The translations under genes and the position numbers were made by a program. A stretch of 64,000 nt of DNA, from assembly GCA_028551475.1 (NCBI GenBank), contig CM052357.1:19391931-19455930 (forward strand), read 5' to 3'. Shown here in pieces: positions 48,401 to 59,400 of the stretch; positions within the stretch are counted from its first letter, which is position 1, and the number at the start of each line of letters is the position of its first letter. This DNA is from Casuarina equisetifolia. Lineage: Eukaryota > Streptophyta > Magnoliopsida > Fagales > Casuarinaceae. The notes beneath the pieces are model-generated. The model made no database searches, was not told the DNA's origin, and saw only the letters and a list, made by a program, of their open reading frames with translations.

Positions 48401-48666
48401 AGATCGTTCTTCAACTTCTCGGTTTGGTCGCGAATGGCCTGATCATACTCCTCAGCAGGATCCGTATCATTGCTTCTTTTAGTAGCCTCGTTTCCGGGGA
48501 TGGTTTGCTGGACTTCCCTGAGGTGTTCGAGAAGCTTGAATATAAGGGAATCTTTTATGTCCAGGACAGTCGAGGGGTCAACTGACTGGTTAGCACTTCC
48601 GCCAGAAGACTGGTTAGCCGGCTGCTCCTTGTTGGGGTCAACCGTCTCCGGGCCAGGATTTGCCAT
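45409..48666 (-). CDS. large winged-helix-LRR protein with 13-residue repeat insert (ZAR1-like)
   Basis: From the ATG at 48666 the protein is 1085 residues. I prefer this start to the in-frame ATG at 48744, because a splice acceptor (TTTTGCAG|G) lies between them at 48702. Residues below are counted from 48666. Domains: a helical N-terminal region (about 45-150); winged helix (about 186-300) with CFLCFAAIPEDEVVMKR, YWWISEGFL and MNP at 280-282 where MHD is expected; about 360 residues of degenerate 13-residue repeats (about 330-690); then LRRs to about 1060 with LPDSVCKLLSLKILDL. A loop inside the LRR has two CLKRG motifs. The end, LRNLKMDWAE and FQCPELTFFPSNENG, resembles ZAR1. There is no P-loop or other nucleotide-binding motif. 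It is homologous to the two smaller genes in winged helix and LRR. The frame is open throughout, which argues for a working gene. Its partner, if any, is unknown. Confidence 0.85.
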   Translation of the reverse strand: MANPGPETVDPNKEQPANQSSGGSANQSVDPSTVLDIKDSLIFKLLEHLREVQQTIPGNEATKRSNDTDPAEEYDQAIRDQTEKLKNDLNYIFSCFEKLGAFEGKATTLLKNLKLRVNTGGAPLRAKKLLDKLRAIDKIVLELKLRIPLPHKLSSKDSDAQRNTRSGDGSDEIEGADELPGLQFEKRFCDSTTFKDFRVVYESLELRTKICFLCFAAIPEDEVVMKRFMIYWWISEGFLSQEELNEDSYKEADRIFEELVEKECIEPVNGKDRVVKSYRMNPFIRSAVIVFAKGASFFDFNEKDCLTALCPTSYRACMVNGFLQESVKKISDLKRTYELVDEFSRDVGKGDSVLVKRLQDLEIDPKLIKELLESYSEISSNWRNIYSALVQVLEETEIDAIISEDTGKDSAVGKILGAIGINCESIERLLERPIDPNLVKKLQEMDSELFNIFPKDSEKINSESIKKLKENPRLAKRLLETDSPLFNKLEKIDDELVKRYSKKLGKRVSELVKGLWQIGIHSALVERLRQRGIDSALVKRLLKMKIGTELVKGLLEMKEKSDLIHGFFEKLTKRFPKLKEVSQLVIRNFGVGSSEAARQHPQELMKIGSELVNGSSKVLGEIGAELIHRFSKKLDERDLDSFNGNLQEKCRELCNELSEEFHKVGAGLVYGPSEELGNKATRSVKKRHSELGNESSELDPEKVQTIFNVNEPYPDFFHPEWFSKLKNVKVLYLGRWQSSPKHHIEMESTDFLKGLENMKLLKFFSLQGISRITKLPDSVCKLLSLKILDLRACHNLEKLPEGIGSLKKLTHFDMSECYLLSHMPKSIKELSSLEVFKGFIIISNSSAKSCKLKDLAELEKLRKLSIYTNRKNFPIANEVTAFGNIKMLQKLTITWGPAESTNANTKDTEKEEIWRKILKCGCLKRGNCASHADSDTGADTKVREEAGVSTRLGSCFCLKRGKKEAPKSGKDQTNQDAFKILEKLELKCYPNKDAPDWLQPERLPELKKLYIRGGELQSLNLQESMPWKKVEILRLKFLRNLKMDWAERRSSFPSLEYLEKFQCPELTFFPSNENGIWLKPEKTGE
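46600..47685 (-). repeat. coding 39-bp (13-residue) degenerate tandem repeats
   Basis: Units follow a pattern close to LLEMxIDSELVKR: for example LRQRGIDSALVKR, LLKMKIGTELVKG and LLEMKEKSDLIHG lie in direct succession. DNA units of 39 bp are visible near 47030-47150. About 18-20 decayed units, some with inserts or 21-22 residue spacing, fill the region. The hydrophobic spacing (L-L...I...L-V) suggests amphipathic helices. Confidence 0.8.
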
Positions 48667-48701
48667 CCACGCAATGAGAGCTGAGGTTTTGGGGCTGTTT
48701 C

Positions 48702-50402
48702 CTGCAAAATGGCATTTTTGAGTTAGAAAGCTTATTGACTCCATTTGTCAATGCATAATTGGGATTTAAAAGAAAGAGACAGAGAGAGAGAGAGAGAGAG
48801 AAAAAAAGAAAGAAAGAAAAAAGAAAAGCACTTGCATGGCTGTATGGGTGTTGTTCCATTGTGTCAATATCCCCTGGAAGTGGACCAGATCATCATTATT
48901 CTACAATCGCATTAAACATTGTTTTCCAACTACAAAAGATTATCAAGTAAATTAGAAGATTTTCATATGCTGCCATTAAGACCCACTTCTCAAGGAATCG
49001 TGGGAATTTAAAAGAGTTCAACTACAATTATTTTTTAATGCAAAGCACAAATCTCCATGCTACTTGCAACTGGGGAGCTAAAAGAGCAACTAAGACCCAG
49101 AATGTTTTTTGTAATGCTAGCTGGAAATCTGTACAAGATGACAATTAAACAACAGCAACTGAAAATGTAGGACCAAGTGCAGCCATGTAAAATCGAAGGA
49201 TCTACCAGTAGCATAATGAAAATTATCTGCCCTCAAAATGGGGAAAGAAGGATAAGAGTTACCAAGTAACCTGATCCACCATGTAAGCCTTCCCACCTCT
49301 TTACCAAACATAATACCATTATCTAATGTATATTCAGCTTAAGTTTTGAAACTCTCTTAAACCCTAGACTTGGAGAACAACTGGGATGCTGTAAACAGTG
49401 TAAATAGAATGGGGAAGGGGATTTATCATTAGCCAATGAACCAATTTCCTAGGGGTGTTGAGGATCAGGATGACAGAGGCTCAAAATCTGATGTCAAAAA
49501 GGAAAGGCTTTGCTTGAAGATCCTAGTTCATCTTCGCATCCGGAGATTCCAGGCTTTACTGGTTCAACAATGTTTTGACTGAGTGCCAGATGCAGTCGAA
49601 CAACCACCTACTAATCCTTAACAACTTAAGGGAGTGAAACAAAATCAAAGGGGAACTCAAAGATTTGAAGGAGTTTAGTGCAGCTTTAAATGGGACGACA
49701 AGAAAACAGCTACGGCAAAGGAGCTTATTGGGGAGGAAAGAAGTTCCCTGATGGAGCTCTTGGCCAGATGCGTCATCTAAAGTTCATGGGTTTAATGATA
49801 AAGTGGCTCCCCCGAAAAGCTACACAGCCAGTCCGGAACTAATGACCATCCATAGGCCATAGGCCACAGCCTCATCGGCATGGCCGGGGAAGGAAAACCT
49901 GAGGGGATGGACTACTTTCCTTTGAAGGATCTGGTAGTGAAAATAAGAACACAAGCGGAAGAAGAGATCGTCAATCGTTTAGGAGGGTCATAGCTTTACG
50001 GGAATACTATATGCTCTTCCCCGGCAATTGGCGGGGGAATGCGTACTTGATAAAGAAGATGGCTAGAAAGGAAAACCCATCTCGCCCCTTCTATCCCTTC
50101 CAGACCCAGAACAGTGCTGAGAAATTTGAGCATAGCATCTCCTGTTTCGAGACAGAGTATGAAACCAAAGAGCCATACATAACTCAACAGTTACATTTTG
50201 AACAAAATGCATAAACCAAAGATCCACACAAAACTCAACCATTTAATTCGAACCAAAAGCATTGATATTAAAGATCCAAAAACCCAATTAACATAGATCG
50301 AACGAAAGTCTAACGCTGTAGAAACTACAGAACACAAAAACCAACCCCAGAACCAAGGTTCTAAAGCCCGAGAACTGAGAGTCTGCGGGGATCAGAGCTT
50401 AC
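48702..50402 (-). other. putative leader intron of the large LRR gene
   Basis: A good donor (AAAAG|GTAAGC) at 50402 and an acceptor (TTTTGCAG) at 48702 on the minus strand fit a 1.7-kb intron in the 5' UTR. A (CT)n/(T)n pyrimidine tract lies about 80-130 bases before the acceptor (plus-strand GA run 48781-48800). Inside lies an antisense relic of a nucleotide-binding gene. Transcript data would be needed to prove it. Confidence 0.55.
49590..49990 (+). pseudogene. broken relative of the 42249 nucleotide-binding gene
   Basis: The plus strand, in changing frames, gives short matches in the right order: a helical start (LKDLKEFSAALNG), then WSSWPDASSKVHGFNDK (like WSSKSIDVSKVYGLNDE at 127-143 of the intact gene), then GMAGEGKPE at the P-loop site, then a charged stretch. 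Several frameshifts and stops separate them, so it is dead. It lies antisense within the putative leader intron of the large LRR gene. It shows that a second N-terminal-half gene once stood next to a C-terminal-half gene. Confidence 0.7.
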
Positions 50403-50641
50403 CTTTTGGACCAGTAGCTCGCGATTCTTTTGAGTTGAACTGGACGAGTTGGGTTCTGAGAGTTTCGGGATTCAGCAATGGCAAAAAGCTTAAACAAAGA
50501 CCAGAGGCTTGAACTGAAGTGGACTTGCTCTCTGAAGTCTTTCCACATTAATTCTTTCACTTTGTTTTGCTTTTTATTACCCAGCATCAGAAAAGACGAT
50601 TTTTTGTTTTCTTCTAAGCTCTTGGTATGTCTGAAAAGCAT
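50403..50641 (-). other. putative 5' leader exon of the large LRR gene
   Basis: The exon would end at 50403 before the GTAAGC donor. It holds an ATG at 50641 whose frame is not that of the main protein after splicing, so it would act as an upstream open frame. Related DNA occurs at about 61820-61960, where the donor is lost. Confidence 0.45.
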
Positions 50642-50650
50642 CTTCGCTGA

Positions 50651-50690
50651 ACAAAATGACGGATGTGACCCTCAATGTGAGACCGTATCA
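50651..50690 (+). promoter_or_regulatory. conserved upstream block, copy 2
   Basis: Matches 41861-41899. It keeps the same plus-strand orientation as the copy before the nucleotide-binding gene, yet here the intact gene beside it reads to the left. A shared promoter of a former divergent pair would explain this; that is inference. Confidence 0.5.
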
Positions 50691-50699
50691 GGCCAGTAG

Positions 50700-52300
50700 C
50701 CATTTTTTCTGCAAAGCTGGGTCAGTGAAAGGAAAGGATGAGGCGGAAGTAATAAAGTACGAGAGACGATACAGAGGAAAATCCTTCAGCCACCTGGGTG
50801 CTCTTTGTGTATGTACCTCGTACTAAAAGATAAGGTATTATCGCTTATATTTCGACATAACGTTATTATCAAAATCTAACATCTCTTATCACTTTCATTT
50901 TATATTGAAGTTTCCCAATTTTATTTTGCAATTTTGGTGTTGATTTCTCTTAATAGTTGAAGGCTTCTAACTCAAATTTAAAAAACTTGATTTACAAATC
51001 TAATTGTTAGAAAATCAATCCTACCTAAAAATTAACTAGAGAGTGAAGAGTCTTTTTTTAATAAAGAAATTTTTTAAACAAGAATTAGGTATTTTAAACG
51101 TTTTATCACACCATTGTTAAGACATTGTTTTAAAATGAATGTGTTATAGGTGTTATGCCAAGTTATTTATTTCATATGACAGGTTTATTACACGAGAATA
51201 TTGTCTCTCAAATAAAAGTTCCTGTACCGTATTAAAAGAATCGAATAATATTTAAAAATCCTTAAACTAAAAGGAGTCTTTTCTTTCTAACAAAAAGGAT
51301 TCCAGGCAAGATTTAGTGAAAGTTTTAGTGGCTCTCTTATTAACCTACACGTACAAGTAATACTAGCAGCCTTACTAAGTCAATATTCAGGGAGCAAACA
51401 GCAATCATTGTATCTGGACGACCAAGGGACAATGTAGCAGATCTGTATAATTTGTTACGAATCTTTTATGAGTTTTTAAGTTATTAATATTGATTAACTT
51501 AGGTTGAATAAAGGAAAGTGTGCTTTCATGCAGAACATGTGTTCTTCATGCGCCAGAAGTTGCAGGGAGTTGGTCTCGTGGAGCATCAACTTGTGAACGG
51601 GTGCGTGAACTCTGAAAAGGAAATTAGGTGTTGTACCACGCTGCCTCGCAAAGAGGAGCTTCTTCACGTGTGTCCTCTGGGGTCATAGGAAGGAGCATTT
51701 TTCGGGATTGGTTTCCTGCGGGAGTTCAATCGTGGCTCATAAAGAGATTCGTGATTTGTGCGGCCATAGGTGCAGAATCAGAGGAAGACAGGTTGAGAAA
51801 GTTGCTGGTCATTCTTATCATGTAAGCCAACGTCGACAGGAATCAACCATGAATTACTCATCACAAGTTTAGTGCTTAGTTTTTTTTTTTTTTTTTTTTT
51901 GTTCGTGTTTTACTTAACAGGTTTGTCTAGTGCGTTAGTGAACGCTAGTGCTATGTTCATTCTTTAATCATTGGAATTTCTTTTCATTCACATTTTCATG
52001 TTGTTCCTTTTCTTATAATCTATTCTGTTCTTTTGCCCCCTCATTGTGGTATTTCATCGAACATCTAGAACTCCACCATCAACCTCTTCCTCCACCTGCA
52101 ATCATGGATCCCAACCACAACCTTGAGCATCCCAGACGAAGTTCGTGCCACCGCCACTATTGTAGAATGTGCCATCCAGTTTTGGTTGTCCCACCTACTC
52201 TCCTGTTGGGCATAGGCATTTTGAGACTGCCATGGACCAAGCCCCTTTCCTGCATTTAACCGGGCCATTTTTTTAATGTTAGTAGCTTTTCCTTATCAAC
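50700..52300. other. intergenic, no gene recognised
   Basis: AT-rich, with a T-run near 51879-51900 and a GC-richer patch at about 51540-51830 in which no domain is recognised. Confidence 0.4.
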
Positions 52301-54231
52301 CTACCAACCAATAGGCATGCAACCCTTAAGTCAACATAGGATTCGCCAGTTGGCTCGTACTAATATCTGCGCACATTGTGGAAAAGAGGACACCAAATTG
52401 ATTGTTGCATCTTTTTTACTGAGTGCGCTCAGTGTGGAATCATTAGACATACCAAGGACAAAACATTACAAGCTTCATGGATTTCCCCATAAAAAAAAAA
52501 GGAAAATAGAAGGCTGGCAAGTGGCTGTCCATGCATCACTTTGCCATTGATGATGCCTTTAGTGATGAGCAGTGCCTACCAAAGGTGACTAAGAGGAAAT
52601 TATGTGCCGTAACAAGAGGAAGCAATCCACTACACGTGCAGCTCATATCACTATTCATATAGTAGGTATTTTTCCTAAACATTGCAATTTTGCTTGTTGA
52701 CTTGTAGACTTAAAAGTGAGTAACCATATCATAGGGAATTTTAATTTCTTACCATCTTTTTGTTCATGCACTCACAAGTTTAGGACTATTAGATTGCTAA
52801 ATGGTAAACATATTTCCATCACACAAATTGGCATTGTTGTCTTTCAAAATAAATATTACATTTATGATGTACTATATGCTCTTAAATTTGCTATCAATTT
52901 ACTGTCTATCAGAAAAATGTACTCACGATAATGATTGTACTATTACAATACTCTTCACCTTTTGTTCTTTTAAAGAACTCAAGACTAGATAGTTGTAGGG
53001 CTTGGTAGGATAAACCATGTGCTTTACCATCTCATAATTAAGTTTAATGATACATATATTTCTAAATTAAGTAGTTTTGTAATAGATTTTTTTTTTGTTC
53101 TATAGAAGTTGAATATTGTTTGTCAAACTTCTTTTTTTTTTTCTAATACATGTAATGTCTTACCTCTAAGATTAAGTCACCCTTCTTTTGGTATCATGCA
53201 TCATGCTTTTAATATTTCTTTCTCGTTATTGAATGATATTAAAGCTTGTTCTATTTGTTTGCATAGTAAACATGCTTGTTCCTCTTTTTCCACAAGCACA
53301 TCTATGACTTCAAGTTGTTTTGAATTAACTTATATTGACATTTGGAAACCTTACAATGCTCCTTCTCACTCTAATGCTACATGGGCTATTTGGACCTATA
53401 CCAATTTGGAGTCCATGTTAAGTGTATTCACATTGATAATGCATAAGACTTTTCTAGCTCCTTCTAGATTTCTTTCTTTAATTCTTAAGGAGTCACATAT
53501 GAAAGCTCTTGTCCTTATGTCTTCCAACAAAATGGGAAGGTTCATAGGAATTATTAATATTTATTTAATGTTGCAAGGGGATTACGATTTCAGTCTCATT
53601 ATTCCATGTATTTTTGGAGTGAGTGCTACTTCATAACTAATTTGATAAACCATTCTTTGACTTTAGCCCTTCAAGGGCACTCACACATGAGAACAAATTG
53701 GGAAAACTACCTTCACTTGTTGATCTTAAAATTTTTGGTTGTTTATGTTATGTAGCCAACTTAACCCAAACGGATAATTTTGAATATAAATATATTCCTT
53801 CCATACTTATGGGATATCTATGCCTAAAAGGGGTATTGCTTTCTTAATATTAAAAATAATATATTCTTTATGAGTCATGAAGTTACTTTTCATGAATCTT
53901 TCCTTTTGATTCTTCATTATATTCATGTCCTACTGTTATGCACCCTCCATTGTCTCCTATACTAGTCTAGGATTGCAATTTATAGGATCTTATTGTAGCC
54001 ATCATCACCCAATTATTCGTCAAATAGGAAAACTAAACCAATCATGTGTACCCATGATTATGTCTTCCCTTATACCCATATTTGCCTATACTATTTCCCT
54101 TGTCATGTCCAATCATAGACTATTTAGTCAACATAATTATTTTGTTTTTTCCATATTCACCATGATTAAGCCCTTCACTTATCATGATACCATCATTGAT
54201 CTCAAATGGTAAGATGCTATGATTGAGGAGT

Positions 54232-55988
54232 GTTGGATATGGATTAACCCAATAGGAGGGTTGGATTGGGTTTATTTATTTTTCTTAATTTTGTTACTAT
54301 AAAGATAATGAAAGATAAAAAAATAAAGTACATAAAAATTATTTAAGTGGTTCGGCCAAATATTACCAATAGTAAGAGAGCCCTTTTATTAAAATATAAT
54401 AGTTTCACTCTTAAGTTTGGTACACCTTAATTCTTTGTTCATAAAACACAAGAATTCAAGATTCATTCCATAATTACACAGCCCAACATGGCTTAACAAT
54501 TTACAACATAGCAAACAAACGTTTAATCAAAGGCTCTGTAGACCACACAATTAACTCCCACACTTAGCATTCTATGCCATACATGGCTTCTTAAGTAATA
54601 ACAGATTTTACAATCCAACTTAACAATATAATAATCAAAACTATCACTTGAAGATAATTAGAGATGATATGCTAACTTAATGTAATCAGCTCAATGCCAT
54701 AATTAGAGTAGAACTAGCAATAGCCTATAGTAGTGAATGTTACTTCTTGAGAACCAAAGGAACAATTCGATTAACACATATAATATTCAAGTAAACATAC
54801 ACTGATTCAATTGAGATTTAACAAATACTGCACTTATTCATCAATCACTCTAATACATTTGGAATCATTAGGCAATTAGTAACAATAAGGATTTTCAAAC
54901 TAAAACAACGTTACCAAAAAATGTTGTGAGTAGTGATGGAACATTTCTTTGCTCAAAGATAGTATTTGCTATGAAGATTTTTCAAGAGCGATGTATTAAT
55001 CAAAACCCTAACACCTTTTTAAATAGGTAACCTTCATAATAACTAAGAACAACCAATATTTTACCATTAGGTTATCTTTCTCATTTCCTTACAGAAACAT
55101 GCCATCTTAGTAGGATACATGTCTTTAATTTTTTAAATTAGATAGAGATAGTGGTGATAGTGAAAGCACATCAACACCTAATTTTTGCAACCTAGTTTTC
55201 AAAAACATGCCATTTTAGTAAGATACAAGACTTTAATCTTTTCAAACCATATAGAGATAGTGTTGTCAATGATGGCACACAAGGACCTAATTTCTACAAC
55301 CCTAGTTTTCATTTACAAAATGAAAACGAAATTTCAAAATGAGGTGAAGAATTTTTCACCAAATTTGATCAAATCCCTTTGAAAAGTTTACATCTTTCAC
55401 TTGAAATCTCCTCCCATTTACACCTACCAAGTCCTAAAAGTGAGAAAAGAATTTTCTCCTTCTTAAGTAACAACAAAGAAAGATTTGTTTTGTTTCTTCT
55501 ATTTTCTTGCTTTTATACATGCCCAGACACACAATTTGCCAACTCATTATTTTATATTTCTTATCTCTTCATTTTTGTGAAATGGTGTGTTTAACCTTGA
55601 TTAGCTCATGATCTCTTTTTCCTTTCTTTCTCACATAATGCAATCTTATTCTTTTAAAATTATAGCACTTAGTACCTAATAAAGCACAATTACATCTAAA
55701 TTAGCTTATGATCTCTTTATATATATATAGTCACACATGATTATGGCATTTAGTACTGAATGAAGCATAATCACAAATGAATTTGCAAGCTATATATCAT
55801 ATCATAAAGATTTTCATAAAACAAATTTTGGTATGTTGGAACTATGTGTCTCAAAAAATAATCATTAATTTGATTATTTGTTCTACATAGGTTCCACAAT
55901 TAATATTGGTAGAAAAATCATTTAAATAATATATAATATAAATAGATATTTTTTTTCAAATATTGTCAACATTAAAATATATTCAACA
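54232..55988. mobile_element. solo LTR in the copia fossil, 1757 bp
   Basis: It starts TGTTGGATAT and ends ATATTCAACA (inverted ends) and is flanked by the perfect 5-bp duplication AGGAG at 54227-54231 and 55989-55993. The host copia sequence resumes after it. It contains TGGTTCGGCC near 54348, as is common in copia LTRs. No internal coding part, so it is a solo LTR. Confidence 0.85.
55094..55310 (+). repeat. tandem duplication of about 107 bp inside the solo LTR
   Basis: Two adjacent diverged copies, each starting near AAACATGCCAT and ending near CCTAGTTTTC. Confidence 0.75.
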
Positions 55989-56433
55989 AGGAGATTAGGG
56001 TGTTAGAATTAAACAATGCTTGGAAACTAGTTTTTTTCCCCACAAGTCAAAGAATCATTGGAAATGAGTAGGTCTACAAATTGAGTATAAGGTGGATAAG
56101 ACTGTTGATTGATATGAAGCATGCCTTATGGCCAAAGGATACAACTAACAAGAGGGGGAAAACTCTAGTGACACTTTTTCCTTTATTGGGAAGCTAGTCA
56201 TTGTGCTTATTCTCACTATCTTAGCCACCAGTCATCACTGTGACATGTATAAAATGGACATTTATAACACCATTTTATAAAATGGATATGGAGATTTACA
56301 TGTGCTTTCTTAAAGGCCTTTGAGGTAAGAAGAAACAAAAGTATGCAACCTTAAAAAATCCATTCATAGCCTCAAACAAGCATTTAGACAATGGCATCAC
56401 CAGTTTACTTATGCACTTCTCTGAGTTGACTTT

Positions 56434-58233
56434 TGTTAGGCATAATGGCTAACCAAGAGGGAAGGGGGGGTTGAATTGGTTTTTTGATTTATAAGTCTAT
56501 AAAAATCGTTTTCTAAATAGAGATAATGAACTTGAACAAATAGCATACATAAAAACTAGATGTACCACAGTGGTTCAACCCTCACACCTACTTCCATCAT
56601 TTTTTTCCTTCAATTTAATTGATTGAAGTCTACTTTACTCATTGATTAGGAGAAAAAATTATTCTATACTTTACAATCCTTTTAGTAAAGGATTATAACA
56701 CAATGTGCTTACAAGATAAGGCTTTCTTAACCTTATATAAAGCAAATCCCCTAAGATATGTAGTTTGTGTGGGATATTGCTAGACAAAGAGCTTTCTAAA
56801 GATATCAAGTAATAAGCAAAGCCATAATCATGAAACCGTAAAAAATATAAAGAAGTTAGGGTTTCATATATACAATTAAGTTTATGTATACAATAGTAAT
56901 TAGAGTTTAATCAACGCATAAACAAGAACATATATAAGAGTTATCATAAAGAATATGATCAATAAAGCACTTCACCAAAGATCTTCATAGAAATTTCAAA
57001 GCTTCAAAATCTAATTTTGTTTCTCTTCTTTAAGCTGAATAAAATCATGTGTCATATATCGTTGAATAAAGAAGTAAGCTATCAAAAATCAGAGAAAATA
57101 GCCATTCTAAAAACCTTTTTGTCAAACCTAACATTGCATGAAATCTTCTCATTGAAAAAGAAGAGTAGGGCTGTGATTTTCTGAGTCTAGAGAAGCAAGT
57201 CACTTTGAGCTATGTTTTGTGGCTTCATTTCAATTCAAAATCACATCCAAAATGGTGGCATTTTAGTAAGTAGCTTTTACTTATAATAATCAGGTCGTCA
57301 TTCAGGTTAGGGGCCAGTCATCTGAGTTTCACCAAGAATCCTTTTCAAATATTTTTCTCTTAAGCCAAATCCTTATAGGTATATTAAAAACCACTAAATC
57401 GTCTTTCTTTTAAACAAATCAATATCTTTTTGTCTTCCAAATCACTTAAATATCTTTCCTTTCTCTTTTCCATTCAAACAGATCTCTTCCTGGGTTATAA
57501 CATTTTCTCCAAGAATCATTCAAATTTCACATAGGTTTGATAGGTTAGGTTCTTCACTTCATAACTCATCCTAGGTGACAATAATTTTCTTCTGATGTTG
57601 CTTGATTTCAATCTTCAAGTCATGCATGAGTAAAATAGGTTATGCGCAAGCTTTTGTATCACAAACTCTTAGTTAGGTTGCTTGTGGAGAAACCAAGTCA
57701 CATGAGTCTTTGGGTTGTGCTTATGTCTTAAGGGCTTGAGTTTCCTAAATCTTGATTAGAATTAGGGTCACTTAAGTGTTGGGTTGTGCTTCCACTTAGG
57801 TCACACATTACACATGTTGGGCTTTTAGTTTCAAGCTGGGTCACGTAGCACTTCTGGATTGCATGCCTTTAGGCTTTATGAATTTAGGTTGTGCAAATGA
57901 GTCTTTAAACATTGATTTCACTATAATAGAAAAATACAATATCATTTTTCTTCTATTAAGAACAATATGTAAGCAACAATATGTTCTCCTTACTCAAGAA
58001 TTTTCTTTTTGTAACCTGGATAAAATAATATATATATATATATATATATATAATGTAATAACCTGTCTATTTTATAATATCATTGATTGATATTATAATT
58101 TGTACACCTTTTACTTTCTATATTTTTATTTTGTATACCAAAATATGAAAAACATTTATATACAATTACTAAAAAATACTATCACATCATAACACATTTT
58201 CTTGAAATTTTCTTTTCTTTTTTTTATCTAATA
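56434..58233. mobile_element. second solo LTR in the copia fossil, 1800 bp
   Basis: It starts TGTTAG and ends CTAATA (near-inverted ends). The flanks ACTTT (56429-56433) and GCTTT (58234-58238) look like a target duplication with one change. The start, with AACCAAGAGGGAAGG and GGGTTGAATTGG, is typical of some copia LTRs. The host copia sequence resumes directly after it. Confidence 0.75.
58027..58053. repeat. (AT)n microsatellite
   Basis: About 27 bases of TA repeat within the second solo LTR. Confidence 0.85.
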
Positions 58234-59031
58234 GCTTTCATCACTTGCAACATGATTATTCATTCTTCCCCAATCAAACATATAATGGCCTTTTCATTGT
58301 TTTCATTTATGTTAATGAACGATTATTACTAGGAATGTTGAGAAAAGAATTAAGGACTTGAAGTAATATCTATGTTCCATTTTTTGGATGAAAGATTTAG
58401 GATTGGTGAAGTATTTCTTAGGAGTTAAAATAGAAAGATCCTGTTTTAGGATAGTTATGAATCAATAAAGGTATACCCTTGAATTAATATAAGAATATAG
58501 GCTTTCTTAATGCAAACTTGTTGACACCCCATGGAGTAGAACGTCAAATATACCAATCAAGATTACAATGAGTTTTTACAAAAGGAAGGAGACCCTCCTT
58601 TGAAGGACATCATGAGTTATTAAGAATTAGTTGGAAAAACTAATCTATTTCATTATTACAAGACTTGACATTTGCTTTCCTATGTAGTTGTTAAGCCAAT
58701 TCATGCATATGCCTAAGGAGTCTCACCTTGAACTAGTCTTTCGAGTTACTAGGTACATTACTCACCATGGCAAGGATTATTAATGAAGTCAAAGAACAAC
58801 CTTATAAGCCTATTCTGTGGCTATTTATAGCTTATGTCCTATGGGGTGCTAGTTGACTATGAACTTTTGTATCGTGCTTGGTGATTCCTTTATCTTTTAG
58901 AAAAAGCAAGAAATAATCCATGGCACCTTAATCCTTTATAAAGTCAAAATATCAAGCCATGATGTGGACTACTTCTGAGATTATATGGCTTCTTGGACTC
59001 TTCAAGGGTTTGTAAGGACCATTGATTAGAC

Positions 59032-59071
<40 letters not shown>
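59032..59071. repeat. (CT)n(AT)n compound microsatellite
   Basis: CT repeat followed directly by TA repeat, in the RNase H part of the copia fossil. Confidence 0.85.
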
Positions 59072-59400
59072 TTGTATTAATGAGTCAACCATGAAGACTA
59101 AAGCTAATCTTATGCTACATAGAAGACCAAGCATATTGAAGTTGATCATCATTTCATCAGGGAAAAGATAATAGCTTGCATCATTTGCACCACTCATATC
59201 TCTATACATGATCAACCAGCAGGTTTATTAATAAAGGTATTAGAAATACAACATTATTTTCTTACAAGCTAGCTGGGTGTCTATGGTTTATATTGACCAC
59301 TACTATGTGGAGGAATGTTGAATATAATGTTGTTATTTAACTATCCATGTGCATATTGGCTTATAGTTGTACAAGCCCATTAAGAGCCCATAGACATGTA

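Larger units (their letters stand above)
52300..59400 (+). mobile_element. Ty1/copia fossil split by two solo LTRs
   Basis: Copia parts occur in order on the plus strand: a gag zinc-knuckle region near 52360; protease with SNHIIGNF near 52715 and YDVLYALKF near 52880; integrase with LSHPSFG near 53175 and IDIWKPYN near 53335; KIFGCLCYVAN-like sequence near 53730; reverse transcriptase from about 56.0 kb with AKGYN near 56130; and more reverse transcriptase and RNase H at 58.23-59.3 kb. A purine tract (GTGGAGGAA) and an LTR start (TGTTGAATAT) lie at 59316; the end of that LTR was not found. The body is interrupted by solo LTRs at 54232-55988 and 56434-58233. It is old and broken many times. 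Confidence 0.8.

Noticed and set aside
42249-48666. The nucleotide-binding gene and the large LRR gene as one NLR gene
   Set aside because: They lie on opposite strands and point towards each other.
48667-48744. Upstream ATG at 48744 as start of the large LRR protein
   Set aside because: A splice acceptor lies between it and the next in-frame ATG at 48666, and the extra residues have no family match. The shorter start is preferred, though transcripts could overturn this.
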